Shown here: positions 35,330 to 45,468 of the stretch, in pieces
How the letters are laid out: each line of letters opens with the position of its first letter
How positions within the stretch are numbered: position 1 is the stretch's first letter
Source of the DNA: Hemibagrus wyckioides
Taxonomy: Eukaryota > Chordata > Actinopteri > Siluriformes > Bagridae
Direction of reading: 5' to 3'
Length of the DNA: 64,000 nt
Assembly (NCBI RefSeq): GCF_019097595.1
Contig: NC_080714.1
Span: forward strand, 26,635,259 to 26,699,258
Position numbers and translations under genes: made by a program
Notes under the pieces: model-generated
Databases searched by the model: none
What the model saw: only the letters and a program-made list of their open reading frames with translations
What the model was told of the DNA's origin: nothing

Positions 35330-38300
35330 GCACAAACACGGATGTTTGTCTCGATTTTTTCCACCCACACACTGCTCTTTGTGGTTTGAGGGGCTGCAGA
35401 GCGTATCAGTATGAACATTCTGAGCAGCTCTTCACCTTGTAATAGTTATTGTCTGCGCCGAGCGCTTTGGAGAGTCCGAAGTCACTGATCTTGGCGTAAT
35501 GTTGGTTGACCAGCAGAACGTTCCGAGCTGCCAAATCTCTGTGTACGAAGTTCTTCTCCTCCAAATACTTCATCCCCAACGAGACCTGGTGCATCAGCTC
35601 CACCACGTTATCTACCGACACCTGATCTCTGACAAAACACACACAAGTGCATCACTGATTAAAAAAATTAGTCAATCAATCGGTCCATCCATCCGTTCAT
35701 CCATCAATTCATCCATCCATCCATCCATCCATCCATCCAGCCATCTATCCATCCAGCCAGCCATCCATCCATCCATGCATGCATCAATCCATCCATCCAT
35801 CCATCCATCAATGCATACATCCATCCATCCATGCATCCATCCATCCATCCATCCATCAATGCATCCATCCATCCATCCATCCATCAATCTATCCATCCAG
35901 CCATCCATGCATCCATCAATCCATCCATCCATCCATCCATCAATGCATCCATCAATGCATCCATCCATCCATCCAGGAAGGGCATCCAGCATAAAACCTG
36001 TGCCAAATGATTCAAATCATTGAATGATCCACTACAAACAGTGGACTCTGCCGTTGCGTGGGACAAATGCTAGGATAAAAATGAATAAATAAATTCACAC
36101 ACAAGTTGGTCCTTCCTTACTTCCTGCTGGAGAGGAACTTGTTGAGCGGCCCGGCCGGTGCCATTTCCATCACCAGCATGAGCGCCTCCGCCTGGCACAG
36201 CCCGATCATGCGCACTATGTAGGGGTTATCCAGCTGGTGCATGATCTCGGCCTCGCGCATCATCTCGTCCTTCACCGACTTCTCATTCTCGCTCTTTAGG
36301 ACCTTGATGGCTACGTCGATGTGTTTGCTGGGAAACAGAAAGATCCGGTAAACCCCAGAGCCTTTACCTTTTCCTTTACCTCAAAGCTTTCTCTGAGTAT
36401 CCAGATGAGTCCGCAGCGCTCACCTCTTCATCTTATAGACGCCTTTCTTCACGCAGCCGAAGTTTCCCGAGCCGAGCTCCACCTCGTCCACCATCAGCTT
36501 ATCACGCTTGATGAAGAGTGTCTTCTCCTGGAGCTCCTTGGGGTCGGCGTACGGGCTGACGAACTCATCGCTGTCCATCGGCAGAGCCTGGCGGTTTATC
36601 GGCCCTGTGGTCTTACACGCTCCGGGAGCTGCGAATAATCACGGAAAAACAAACGGAGCAATGAATCAACTGGAGACGAGCTGAAAGAGAAAAGAAAACT
36701 GGGAAGGAGATTAAAAAAAGAAATTGTAGAAGTAGAAGAAGAAGAAGAAGAAGTAGAAGAAAAAGGAGGAGGAGGAAGAAGAGTAGATGTAAAGAAGAGA
36801 AAGAAGAAGAGGAGGAGGAAGAGGAGGAGAAGAAGAAAAAAAGGAGGGGAAGAAGGAGGAGGAGGATGAGCAAGAGGAGGAGGAAGAAGAAAATGATGAA
36901 CAGGAGGAGAAGGAAGAGTGGATGTGAAGAAGAGAATGAAAAAGAGGAGGAGGAGGAGAAAGAGGAGGAGGAGTGGATGTGAAGAAGAGAAAACAAAGAA
37001 GAGGAGGAGGAGGAGGAAGAGTGAATGTGAAGAAGAGAAAAAATAAGAAGAGGAGGAGGAGGAGTAGGAAGAGTGGATGTGAAGAAGAGAAAGAGGAAGA
37101 GGAGGAGAAGGGGATGTGAAGAAGAGAAAGAAGAGGAGAAAGAGAAGGAGGAGGAAGAGGTGATGTGAAGAAGAGAAAGAAGAGGAAGAGGAGGATGAGG
37201 AGGAGGAAGAGGGGATGTGAAGAAGAGAAAGAAGAAAAGGAAAAGGAGGAGGAGGAAGAGGGGATATGAAGAAGAGAAAGAAGAGGAAGAGGAGGAGGAG
37301 GAGGAGGAAGAGGATTTATTAATACGATTACTAATGTATTATTTAGATTCATTAATAGAACACTGGGATTTGTAGCTAAATTGAATCAACACATTCCAAC
37401 AGTGTTGTGTTAACACACACTCACCTACAGGGGGCGGCGTGTAGCCATTAGAGAAGATTCTCCTCTGGAAAATACACACACACACACACACAGACACACA
37501 CACACACACACAGACACACACACACAGACACACACACACAGAGAGAGAGTCAGTGTGTGTCACTCATTTATGGTAAGATCATAAGAAGAGATGAATGTCA
37601 TACACACCGGTCCAGGAACGGTCGGAGTCTCTGTGGAGAAAAACACACACACACACTTTAATAACTCACACACCATCAGACAGCTCAATGTTTCATCAAT
37701 CCCACTCCCCCTCTCCTCACGTGTGTGTGTGTGTTTGTGTGTGTGTTCATGTTTTTCAGTTTATCGGATAATTAGCAAGACCTTCATGACCTGATTCAGG
37801 CATCTAACATCACCTCAGAGAGTTTACATGAATGCAGTTAAAGAGAGGAGGAGGAGGAAGAGAAGAGAAAGAAGAGATAGCAGGGTGAAAGAAAGTGGAA
37901 GAGAGAGGAGGAGGAGAAGAAAGAAGAAGGTGACATTTCGGAATAGGAAGAAAAAGAGGAGGAAGAGGAAGAGTTGTGTGTGTTTACAGACTCAGAGGTG
38001 GAGTTGTGTGTGTTTACAAACTTGCAGGCGGAGTTGTGTGTGTTTACAGACTCGGAGGCGGAGCTATGTGTGTGTTCACAGACTCGGAGGCGGAGTTGTG
38101 TGTGTATGTGTTGTGTGTTTATGTAATTGTGTGTGTTTACAGACTCAGGGGCGGAGTTGTGTGTGTTTACAGACTCGGGGGCGGAGTTGTGTGTGTTTAC
38201 AGACTCAGAGGTGGAGTTGTGTGTGTTCACAGACTCGGAGGAGGAGCTGTGTGTGTTCACAGACTCAGAGGCGGAGTTTTGTGTGTACATGTTGTGTGTT

Positions 38301-41300
38301 TGTGTAATTGTGTGTGTTTACAGACTCAGGGGCGGAGTTGTGTGTGTTTACAGACTCGGAGGCGGAGCTATGTGTGTGTTCACAGACTTGGAGGCGGAGT
38401 TGTGTGTGTATGTGTTGTGTGTTTATGTAATTGTGTGTGTTTACAGACTCAGGGGCGGAGTTGTGTGTGTTCACAGACTCGGAGGAGGAGCTGTGTGTGT
38501 TCACAGACTCAGAGGCGGAGTTGTGTGTGTTTACAGACTCAGAGGTGGAGTTGTGTGTGTTCACAGACTCGGAGGAGGAGCTGTGTGTGTTCACAGACTC
38601 AGAGGCGGAGTTGTGTGTGTACATGTTGTGTGTTTGTGTAATTGTGTATTTGCGTCTTACGGCTTGCGTGGTTCTGGTTGAGGCAGGGTTCCCGTAGTAA
38701 CGTCACCAGACCGTCTGGCTTCATTTTCAGATACTCAACGAGCTGCAACAGACCAACCAACCAATCAACCGGTCAATACACATCTGTCCTGCAGTGTAGA
38801 GCAGCTGCACAATTCTCACACACACACACACACACGCACACACACACACACACACACACTCCAGGTGTGTCTCCACTCACCTGCCACACCGTGTCGAACT
38901 TGGTTCCTTCAGGCATGGAGTATTTGCCGGATTTGTCGTGAAGGATCTGGTAATGGTAGGTGGTTTTCCCGTACAGCACGGACAAGGCAAAGGTGCCGGC
39001 TTCATCTCGCTCTCTCACTCTGCAGAGAAGAGGAAACATCATGTCTGCTTCACACAACAGTTATTAAAAAATACAGTTTATAAATAACACCGGGGCATGT
39101 TTCTGGGGTAAATGTCACTGTGTGTTGTGGGTTATACAGAGAGAGAGAGAGAGAGGGCAAAGAGCTCGAGAAAGATCTGTCACTTGTGGTAATAATGCTT
39201 ATACGACTCGGGGGGTGGGGGAGGGGGATGAGGAGGAGGAGAAGGTGAAGTAAAATGAGGAGAAGAAGAAGAAGAAAAAGATAAAGAAGGAGGAGGAGGT
39301 GGAACAGGAGGAAGAAGAAGATGAGGAGGAGGAGGAAGAGTGGATGTGAAGAAGAGAATGAAGAAAGATAGAAAAAGTAACAGCAGGGTGAGAACAAGAC
39401 AGAGGAGGAAGAGAGAGAGAAAAGAGGAGTCAAAACATGAGTAGAAGTGAAAGAAGAAAAAGAGGCAAAAGATGATGAAGTAGAGAAAGAAGCAGAAGGT
39501 GGGAGAGATAGAGGAAGAGAAATAGAAAAAAATATACAACAGCCAGGGTGGACAGAGGAGAGAGAGAGCAAGAGAGAGAGAGAGAGCAAGAGAGAGAGAG
39601 AGAGAGAGGAAAGTAATCTCCTTCCTGATGCTCACATGATCTAGACGTTGATGTTTTTCCTCTAGCCGCACACCCCGGGGTGTCTGACTCCTCGCTACTG
39701 AGAGCATTATCACCGACTGATCTCAGTCTGGTCTGGTCAGCTCAGTCTCAGCCACACAGCTATAGACTGTAAAGCCCTTCTTCAGCGGCTGGTGAAAACC
39801 GCCCAACGTATCACTGGCACTCAGCTACCCTCCATCAAGGGCATTTACAATTAACATTGGGTCACTGCTATCCCAGCAAACCATTGGGCAAAAGGCAGGG
39901 GTACACCCTGGACAGGTCACCAGTCCATCACAGGACCACACATATAGACAGACAACCACACACACTCACTCCTATGGGCAATTTAGAATTACCAATCCAC
40001 ATAATGCACATGTTTTTGGACTGTGGGAGGAAACCAGAGTACCTGGAGTAAACCCACACAGTACACCTGTACATAACACACCCATTCTCCTGTACATAAC
40101 ACATCCATTCTCCTGGAAATAACACACCCATTCTCCTGTACATAACACACCCATTCTCCTGTACATAACACACCCATTCTCCTGTACATAACACACCCAT
40201 TCTCCTGTACATAACACACCCATTCTCCTGTACATAACACATCCATTCTCCTGTAAATAACACACCCATTCTCCTGTACATAACACACCCATTCTCCTGT
40301 ACATAACACACCCATTCTCCTGTACATAACACACCCATTCTCCTGTACATAACACACCCATTCTCCTGTACATAACACACCCATTCTCCTGTACATAACA
40401 CACCCATTCCTCTTTACATAACACACCCATTCTCCTGTACATAACACACCCATTCTCCTGTACATAACACACCCATTCTCCTTTACATAACACACCCATT
40501 CTCCTTTACATAACACACCCATTCTCCTGTACATAACACACCCATTCTCCTGTACATAACACACCCATTCTCCTGTACATAACACACCCATTCTCCTTTA
40601 CATAACACATCCATTCTCCTGTACATAACACACCCATTCTCCTTTACATAACACACCCATTCTCCTGTACATAACACATCCATTCTCCTGTACATAACAC
40701 ACCCATTCTCCTGTACATAACACACCCATTCTCCTGTACATAACACACCCATTCTCCTGTACATAACACACCCATTCTCCTGTACATAACACACCCATTC
40801 TCCTGTACATAACACACCCATAGCTGTATATCTTTATTGTAATTTATTGTAAATATGCCACTTCTGCACTTCTGGTTGGATGCTAACTGCATTCATTGGC
40901 TCTGTACATGTACTCTGCACAATGACAGTAAAGTTGAATCTAATCTAATCTAATCTAATCTAATCTAATCTAATCTAATCTAATCTAATCTAATCTAATC
41001 TGAAACTCTGGACTAATGAGGTGTTAATTGAATGTAAGAGTGAAACACTGAAACTGACCGGATGTACGAGTAATAACGTTTTTTTTGCACTAATCCGAAC
41101 TCTGTTTACAAACTCGTCTAATGTACGTTATTAGCAATGTTTATTATCTGCACACTTTACCGCCAGTGAAAGTTTCCGACTGCGCTTCAGAGATGCTGCT
41201 TGGGTTTCGCTACTTTTACTGTCGCTAATTATATGTCACTGTGTCGCAGCTCAGAGACGCTTTATCATTTAATCCATGAATTTATATTTATCTTCTCTTT

Positions 41301-42825
41301 ATTCCTAAACACTCACACTGACCTCCTCTTTATTCCTAAACACTCACACTGACCTCCTCTTTATTCCTAAACACTCACACTGACCTCTTCTTTATTCCTA
41401 AACACTCACACTGACCTCCTCTTTATTCCTAAACACTCACACTGACCTCCTCTTTATTCCTAAACACTCACACTGACCTCTTCTTTATTCCTAAACACTC
41501 ACACTGACCTCCTCTTTATTCCTAAACACTCACACTGACCTCCTCTTTATTCCTAAACACTCACACTGACCTCCTCTTTATTCCTAAACACTCACACTGA
41601 CCTCTTCTTTATTCCTAATGGCTCATATAATCATCTACTTTTTTTTGTTGCACAGCCGCTCAAAAGTTTTTGCCCCCCATCACCCCCCCCCCACACCCAC
41701 ACATTACTGATTTTTATCTAAACGTCAGAGATCAATTAAATCCAGTAGAATCAGAGCATCTAAATATAAACAGTTAGAAAAGAAGCGAGAAATGTTTGTG
41801 TCTGTATTTTATTGAGGGGGAAAAATTATTTTTGCCTCTGTACGTGATTAGATCTCGGCTAACGCTAACGTGGCTTCATGCGTTTTTTTTTATGTGAAAC
41901 TAACATTTTTACAGTCTTAAAACACAATGATTGAGAGATTTCTAATTATTATAATTTATTTTTGTCCTTAATGGATTGCCATTAGTGTATAATAACTGTA
42001 CTAAAAAATCAGATTAAAGCGGTAATAAGCATTTTTTAGTGACTACTTTTTTTTTTTTTTTATCTCACTAGGACCTTTTTTTTTTGCTCCTAAGACTAAT
42101 AACAAACAGTATAAATTTTTTAAATCACCTGTTATTTTTCAAATATAGTAATAATAATAACAAGTGTAATAACAATAATAGTAATAGTGTAATAACAATA
42201 ATATCACAGCGACTGTTACAGTAACAGTGACGGAAAATCATGACCAAAAGTTTTAAAACACAAAGATTTTGACATTTGATTCGATTTTTTTTTCTCCTTA
42301 ATTGATAAGTGCAATTGTCTTTCTTTAAAAACTCTTCTAAAAATATGCAAATAGTTGGGCCTGGTGGTGTACAGCACTCGGATTAAAGCGGTAATAAACA
42401 TTTTTTATGGCTACTTTTTAGAAGATTAAAGGATCAGAAAAGCGCGCTCTGTTCGTTGATGTTTTTCCGTTTCTCTTCGTGTCTTCGACATGTGGCGTAT
42501 AAATGTGAAAGCGTTTCAGAGGAAAGTTTCTGTGTGTTAAGTGTTACACAGTGAGGCAGGTGGAGAAGCTATAGAAGGACGGCGGTGACTCACAGGAACT
42601 TGCCGTCCGGCTGAGAGCCCGAGTAGAGCCGCCTCTCACCCTCCTGACGCGGGACTCTGCCGTGGTACCAGGGCATCTTCTCGTGGGCCGTGGTGGCGAT
42701 CAGCTTCTCTAACTGAGGAGCCTGACTGATAATGGCCTGCTCCATGGCCTCGCCCTGTAAAACACACACACACACACACACAGTCTGTCAACACACTCAT
42801 TTGTACCAATACATTCGTTTCAAAT

Positions 42826-42888
<63 letters not shown>

Positions 42889-43316
42889 GTATATATATAT
42901 ATATACGTATATATATATATATACGTATATATATATATGTTTTAATATTATTAGATTAGATTTCTTTATAAAAAACTCTAGGCTGTAGATTTGTGTTATG
43001 AAATAAAACCATAGCAACAACAACAACAACAACAACAAACAATGAGATTTTTCAAAAATTGTGTAATGGTTTAAATGTACTTTCGGCACCGTCGCCTCAG
43101 CCTTGCTCATTAGGGATGAATATAAATGTAATTTTAAACTTTGACATTTTTCACGATCACGATTTTATTACGTTGCTCACGCTAGAGTTATAATACTTAT
43201 ATTGAGTGTTATGGAACATCTGTGAGACAAGTTCCTGTTATTGCTGTCGTTTATACTCCTGCATTCTCTCTCTCTCTCTTTCTCTCTCTCTCTGTCTTTC
43301 TTTCTCCCTCCCTTGC

Positions 43317-43359
<43 letters not shown>

Positions 43360-45468
43360 GTCTCTCTCTCTCTCTCTCTCTGTCACAGTTAACTCTTATT
43401 AACCAGTACACATTCAAAATGGAAATTGATTTACGGGACGTTTTCAATCAGAATAAAGGAATAAATAATTTTATCATCGTGAGTCTGATCTAAAACGAGT
43501 CTGTCGGCTTTCAGCGTGTTTTAGACGTGTGTGTTTCCCTCTGTTGGAGAACCTTACACAGAATTTGACTGGTTTAGACACTTTTTAGATGAACAAGCAC
43601 TTGGAGCGTCTCAGAGAGCAGAAATGGGTTTGATATCAACATTTACTTTCTGTGGAAAAATATATTATTGGAACTTTTCTATAAATATATCACCCATAGT
43701 AGACTAGAGAACAAACAGAAATACTTATAAAACACTACAAGTCCTGCGTGTCTACTTTCATATGAGCTTCATATTAACCTCCACTGTGGAGAGGAACATG
43801 ACAAAGACGCTCAAACATCAACATGGACACAACAACAAACAGGAGCAAATAACATTTTCTGACAGAAGAAAATATCAGAAACCTACAAATCTTCGACACT
43901 GGAGACTCCTTCTAAAAACGTTAATCATCACATCAACATCTATACGTCCTTCGTTTTTAAACAATGACAGACTATTTTGAAATAATTCGGATCATTTGGA
44001 GCGCAAGCGTCTTCGTATTAGCTGTTACTATAATAATACGGTATAAGGAGAGCTTCAAAATACAGCGATGGATAATAACGACGGTTAATAAATAAACGTT
44101 CCGAGCCTCTGTTAAAGAAGATCAACTCAACCATACTGTGGTGTAAGATCAGCTATCGCTCAGCTCTGTGAGGAGACTCGGTGATCTCTCTGATTCGGGT
44201 GGTTTTATTTGCGGTTAAGATCTGCACACGCTGGTTGAACATCTAAATATATACATGTTCCATTAGCGAGCCTATCAGTATAATCTGTAAATTCACCTCA
44301 CTTATTAAACCTTTTTAAAGATATTTTTTCTCACTGCAGTTATATTGACCATAAGGTCATTTCAGCAGATATGAAGAAAGAAGCAGAATTATCTGCCTGT
44401 AAAATCAGACAGTTGATATTAAGACTAATCTTCATAATAAGAAGCAAAAGTATGTGCACCCCTGACCGTCACACCTGTAGGTATTACTCCTCCAAACAAA
44501 CCATGAAGCGCACAACTGTACAGAATGTGAACAGAATTTTCCTTCACTGGCCTTCCCTAAGAGACTCAAACACTGTTCCAGACACGACGTGCACAAAGTT
44601 CTCCATGACGTTCTCCATGAAGACATGAAGGTTGGAGTGGAAGATCTGGAGTGTCCTGCACAGAGCCCTGACTCTGACTCAACCCCACTGAACACTTTTG
44701 GGATGAAGTGGAACTGGAGTCTCATCACCATCCTGACCTCAGGATGTCTGACCTCACTAATGTTCTTGTGGCTGAATGAACACAAATCCCCACAGCCACA
44801 TTAGTGGAAATGCTTCCAAGAAGAAAGGAGTGGAGTTTATTATAACAGTAAAGAGAGAGAAAGAGAGAGAGAGAGAGAGAAATCTGGAATGTTCAATAAG
44901 AACCCATGGGTGTGATGGTCAGGGGTGCACAAACTTTTGGCTATATAGTGTAGCATTGTATAATAGTATAGTGCAATAATATTTCCAATTTGGACTCGAT
45001 TAGAATAGCCTGTGACGTCATTTTATCCCTGACGCTAAATTGACCTTTAAGCTCTAACTCGCTCACCTCCAGGTTCCATGTTTGCCGGACGTACTCGCGA
45101 AGCATGTTGTCCCTCAGAGTATCGAAGACACCGGGTGTGATGGGCGTGTCTGCGGGGCGGAGACACGGCTTCTTGAGCTGGCACACCAGACCGTCCGCGT
45201 CCTTGCTGTAGTACTCGCAGAGCTCAGCTGGGCCGCAGTGGGCCTTTCCGCCCGAGATGCAGTACGTCCCGTTCATCTGCTTCTCCACCGGGTAGTGATA
45301 AAACTCCAGGTTCCAGACGACAGACAGCACGTATCCGCCCAGGCTGCGCAGACACTGACGCAGCAGGAAGAGACCGTCGCCCATCCCTGCCAGCTTCAGG
45401 TGCTGCTCGGCGTCCGAACGGCTGATGCTGCCGTAGAAGAAGGGCAGATCGGCCGCGGGGTCGATCAT
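31830..45468 (-). CDS. zap70: zap70, zeta-chain-associated tyrosine kinase 70 (complete coding sequence, 607 aa)
   Basis: Twelve coding exons splice in frame (1824 nt with stop). The product is the Syk-family cytoplasmic kinase that binds doubly phosphorylated ITAMs of the T-cell receptor and phosphorylates adaptors such as LAT and SLP-76. N-SH2 (about residues 8-100) has FFYGSISR and [13 protein letters not shown]. Interdomain A follows. C-SH2 (about 160-255) has WYHGR and [12 protein letters not shown]. Interdomain B (about 256-330) keeps the Cbl-type site NGYTPPP (Y277, human Y292 position) and SPYADP (Y309, human Y319 position), but has Phe305 where human has Tyr315. The kinase has glycine loop [13 protein letters not shown]359 in [12 protein letters not shown] (D451), DFG (D469) and activation-loop tyrosines Y482-Y483. 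Human ZAP70 is 619 aa, so the length fits. SYK is less likely: the N-terminus and LYSG/KFDT segments match ZAP70. Confidence 0.97.
32100..33240. repeat. AT-rich degenerate minisatellite (zap70 intron 11)
   Basis: About ten imperfect copies, mostly roughly 110 bp apart, of aaataaatgataacactaaa followed by tagaaataattttaaagcaa and an AT-rich tail. Starts at 32225, 32336, 32449, 32562, 32678, 32744, 32826, 32934, 33085 and 33188. Confidence 0.75.
33380..33475. repeat. (AAAC/AAAT)n microsatellite
   Basis: Tetranucleotide tract in zap70 intron 11. Confidence 0.85.
33898..34010 (-). CDS. zap70: zap70 coding exon 11 (kinase C-lobe)
   Basis: Encodes [20 protein letters not shown] to MKECWTL plus two bases. 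Donor AA|GTACGTG was chosen over a later GTGAGC because only it restores NYEDRPGF with exon 12. Confidence 0.92.
34222..34545 (-). mobile_element. Tc1/mariner-type element fragment (copy E, zap70 intron 10)
   Basis: The intact left end acaccgataaggcataacat is followed by an internal deletion and the best-preserved transposase HTH in the window. On the minus strand this reads [20 protein letters not shown], then [20 protein letters not shown]. The right end is lost. Confidence 0.8.
35145..35285 (-). CDS. zap70: zap70 coding exon 10 (P+1 loop, APE region)
   Basis: Encodes [20 protein letters not shown] to FSYGGKPYK. Acceptor GTGTGTAG, preceded by a (TG)n tract, donor AAG|GTAATT. 141 nt. Confidence 0.94.
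35436..35628 (-). CDS. zap70: zap70 coding exon 9 (catalytic and activation loops)
   Basis: Encodes [44 protein letters not shown] and DNNYYK with the two activation-loop tyrosines. Acceptor TTTTGTCAG, donor AAG|GTGAAG. Confidence 0.96.
35690..35975. repeat. (CATC)n microsatellite (zap70 intron 8)
   Basis: About 285 bp of CATC units with CATG and CAAT variants. Confidence 0.95.
35975..36065. mobile_element. LINE 3' tail fragment next to the (CATC)n tract
   Basis: Contains ggaagggcatccagcataaa then cctgtgccaaatga, the same tail as at about 16600. The tandem tetranucleotide probably grew at its edge. Confidence 0.55.
36121..36327 (-). CDS. zap70: zap70 coding exon 8 (kinase N-lobe)
   Basis: Encodes [11 protein letters not shown] (ATP-binding lysine), the alpha-C helix [14 protein letters not shown] and the hinge [17 protein letters not shown]. 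The gatekeeper position is Met. Acceptor GTTTCCCAG, donor GAA|GTAAGG. Confidence 0.95.
36424..36628 (-). CDS. zap70: zap70 coding exon 7 (interdomain B, kinase glycine loop)
   Basis: Encodes [20 protein letters not shown], then [14 protein letters not shown] and [17 protein letters not shown]. Acceptor TTATTCGCAG, donor AGAG|GTGAGC. 205 nt. Confidence 0.94.
36705..37318. repeat. Polypurine tract on the plus strand (zap70 intron 6)
   Basis: About 610 bp almost free of pyrimidines, made of gaggaggag, aagaagaag and the recurring unit gtggatgtgaagaagaga. In the zap70 transcript it is polypyrimidine. Long open frames here are artefacts. Confidence 0.95.
37425..37464 (-). CDS. zap70: zap70 coding exon 6 (40-nt exon with the Cbl-type tyrosine)
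   Basis: Encodes [13 protein letters not shown] plus one base. The N-x-Y-T-x-x-P pattern around Y277 matches the Cbl TKB site at human Tyr292. Acceptor TATTTTCCAG, donor TAG|GTGAGT. Confidence 0.88.
37608..37630 (-). CDS. zap70: zap70 coding exon 5 (23-nt microexon, interdomain B)
   Basis: With the preceding C it encodes QTPTVPGP. Acceptor TTCTCCACAG, donor CCG|GTGTGT. It is needed to keep frame between exons 4 and 6. Confidence 0.8.
37825..37972. repeat. Purine-rich tract in zap70 intron 4
   Basis: About 145 bp of gagaggaggaggaag-type sequence adjoining the 30-bp minisatellite. Confidence 0.85.
37973..38645. repeat. 30-bp minisatellite with forkhead-like motifs (zap70 intron 4)
   Basis: The basic unit is tgtgtgtttacagactcgga then ggcggagttg. 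Units of the type gtgtgttcaca alternate with it, and spacers with tgttgtgtgtttatgtaatt recur, giving a higher-order repeat. About ten units carry TGTTTAC. Confidence 0.93.
38661..38742 (-). CDS. zap70: zap70 coding exon 4 (end of C-SH2)
   Basis: Encodes [20 protein letters not shown] and on to NQNHAS. Acceptor GTCTGTTGCAG, donor GCC|GTAAGACG. 82 nt, ends in phase 1. Confidence 0.9.
38818..38860. repeat. (CA)n microsatellite in zap70 intron 3
   Basis: Dinucleotide tract in the short intron between exons 3 and 4, only about 20 nt from the donor of exon 3. Confidence 0.9.
38881..39019 (-). CDS. zap70: zap70 coding exon 3 (C-SH2 core)
   Basis: Encodes [18 protein letters not shown] to GTKFDTVWQ. 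The junction with exon 2 restores FLVRER. Acceptor CTTCTCTGCAG, donor CAG|GTGAGT. 139 nt. Confidence 0.94.
39220..39615. repeat. Purine-rich tract in zap70 intron 2
   Basis: Polypurine of the same kind as at 36705-37318, including gtggatgtgaagaagagaat, which also occurs there (about 36915). It ends in (GA)n. Confidence 0.9.
39718..39855 (+). pseudogene. LINE reverse-transcriptase fragment
   Basis: The plus-strand frame reads [20 protein letters not shown] then LPSIKGIYN and a stop. This resembles the C-terminal ORF2 motif (LQR-V-TA-II-LPS) of fish CR1/Rex1-like elements. Only about 45 codons remain. Confidence 0.6.
39856..40068 (-). mobile_element. Interspersed retroposon fragment, antisense
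   Basis: Contains ggtcaccagtccatcacagg, then tttttggactgtgggaggaa and accagagtacctgga. These are the complement of the common teleost tail with tttcctcccacagtcc. Confidence 0.6.
40069..40825. repeat. 23-bp minisatellite (zap70 intron 2)
   Basis: About 33 copies of cccattctcctgtacataac plus aca, with very little divergence (gtaca/ttaca/gaaat variants). High similarity points to recent expansion. Frames stay open as the [18 protein letters not shown] pattern, which is an artefact. Confidence 0.95.
40840..40935 (+). mobile_element. Retroposon 3' tail
   Basis: Contains gcacttctggttggatgcta and ctctgcacaatgacagtaaa. A related tail is at 50555-50640 (tacctgtactagacaatgac, aataaagttgtatcta). Confidence 0.55.
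40930..41001. repeat. (TAATC)n pentanucleotide repeat
   Basis: About 14 units directly following the retroposon tail, probably its expanded tail repeat. Confidence 0.9.
41292..41620. repeat. 31-bp minisatellite (zap70 intron 2)
   Basis: About ten nearly identical copies of cctctttattcctaaacact plus cacactgacct. Confidence 0.95.
42594..42754 (-). CDS. zap70: zap70 coding exon 2 (interdomain A, start of C-SH2)
   Basis: Encodes [20 protein letters not shown] through [12 protein letters not shown] to DGKF. Acceptor TTTTACAG, donor CCT|GTGAGT. 161 nt. Confidence 0.94.
42829..42955. repeat. (AT)n repeat with periodic ACGT steps (zap70 intron 1)
   Basis: TA tract followed by a roughly 20-bp higher-order unit of cgtatatatatatatata. 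Confidence 0.92.
43265..43383. repeat. (TC)n microsatellite (zap70 intron 1)
   Basis: About 120 bp of CT dinucleotides with TTTC and CCCTC interruptions. Confidence 0.92.
43470..43740. repeat. Dispersed duplicate, copy 1 (zap70 intron 1)
   Basis: Shares ccctctgttggagaacct, gcagaaatgggtttgatatc and tagactagagaac-type sequence in the same order with 46380-46650. Direct orientation. Confidence 0.8.
44445..44952. mobile_element. Tc1-like element (zap70 intron 1)
   Basis: The left end caaaagtatgtgcacccctg and right end caggggtgcacaaacttttg are inverted, followed by gctatatagtgta. The interior contains cctgactctgactcaacccc, a decayed PDLNP region. No open transposase. Confidence 0.8.

Noticed and set aside
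35233..36638. Plus-strand open frames across the zap70 kinase exons
   Set aside because: They are antisense shadows of zap70 exons 7-10 and of the (CATC)n tract.
36613..37352. Long Ser/Leu/Pro/Phe-rich minus-strand frames
   Set aside because: Produced by the polypurine tract in zap70 intron 6.
37828..38697. Cys/Val-rich open frames around 38 kb
   Set aside because: They come from the 30-bp minisatellite. Three overlapping frames are open at once and none is conserved.
39989..40821. Overlapping long open frames with the pattern [18 protein letters not shown]
   Set aside because: Artefact of the 23-bp minisatellite in zap70 intron 2.
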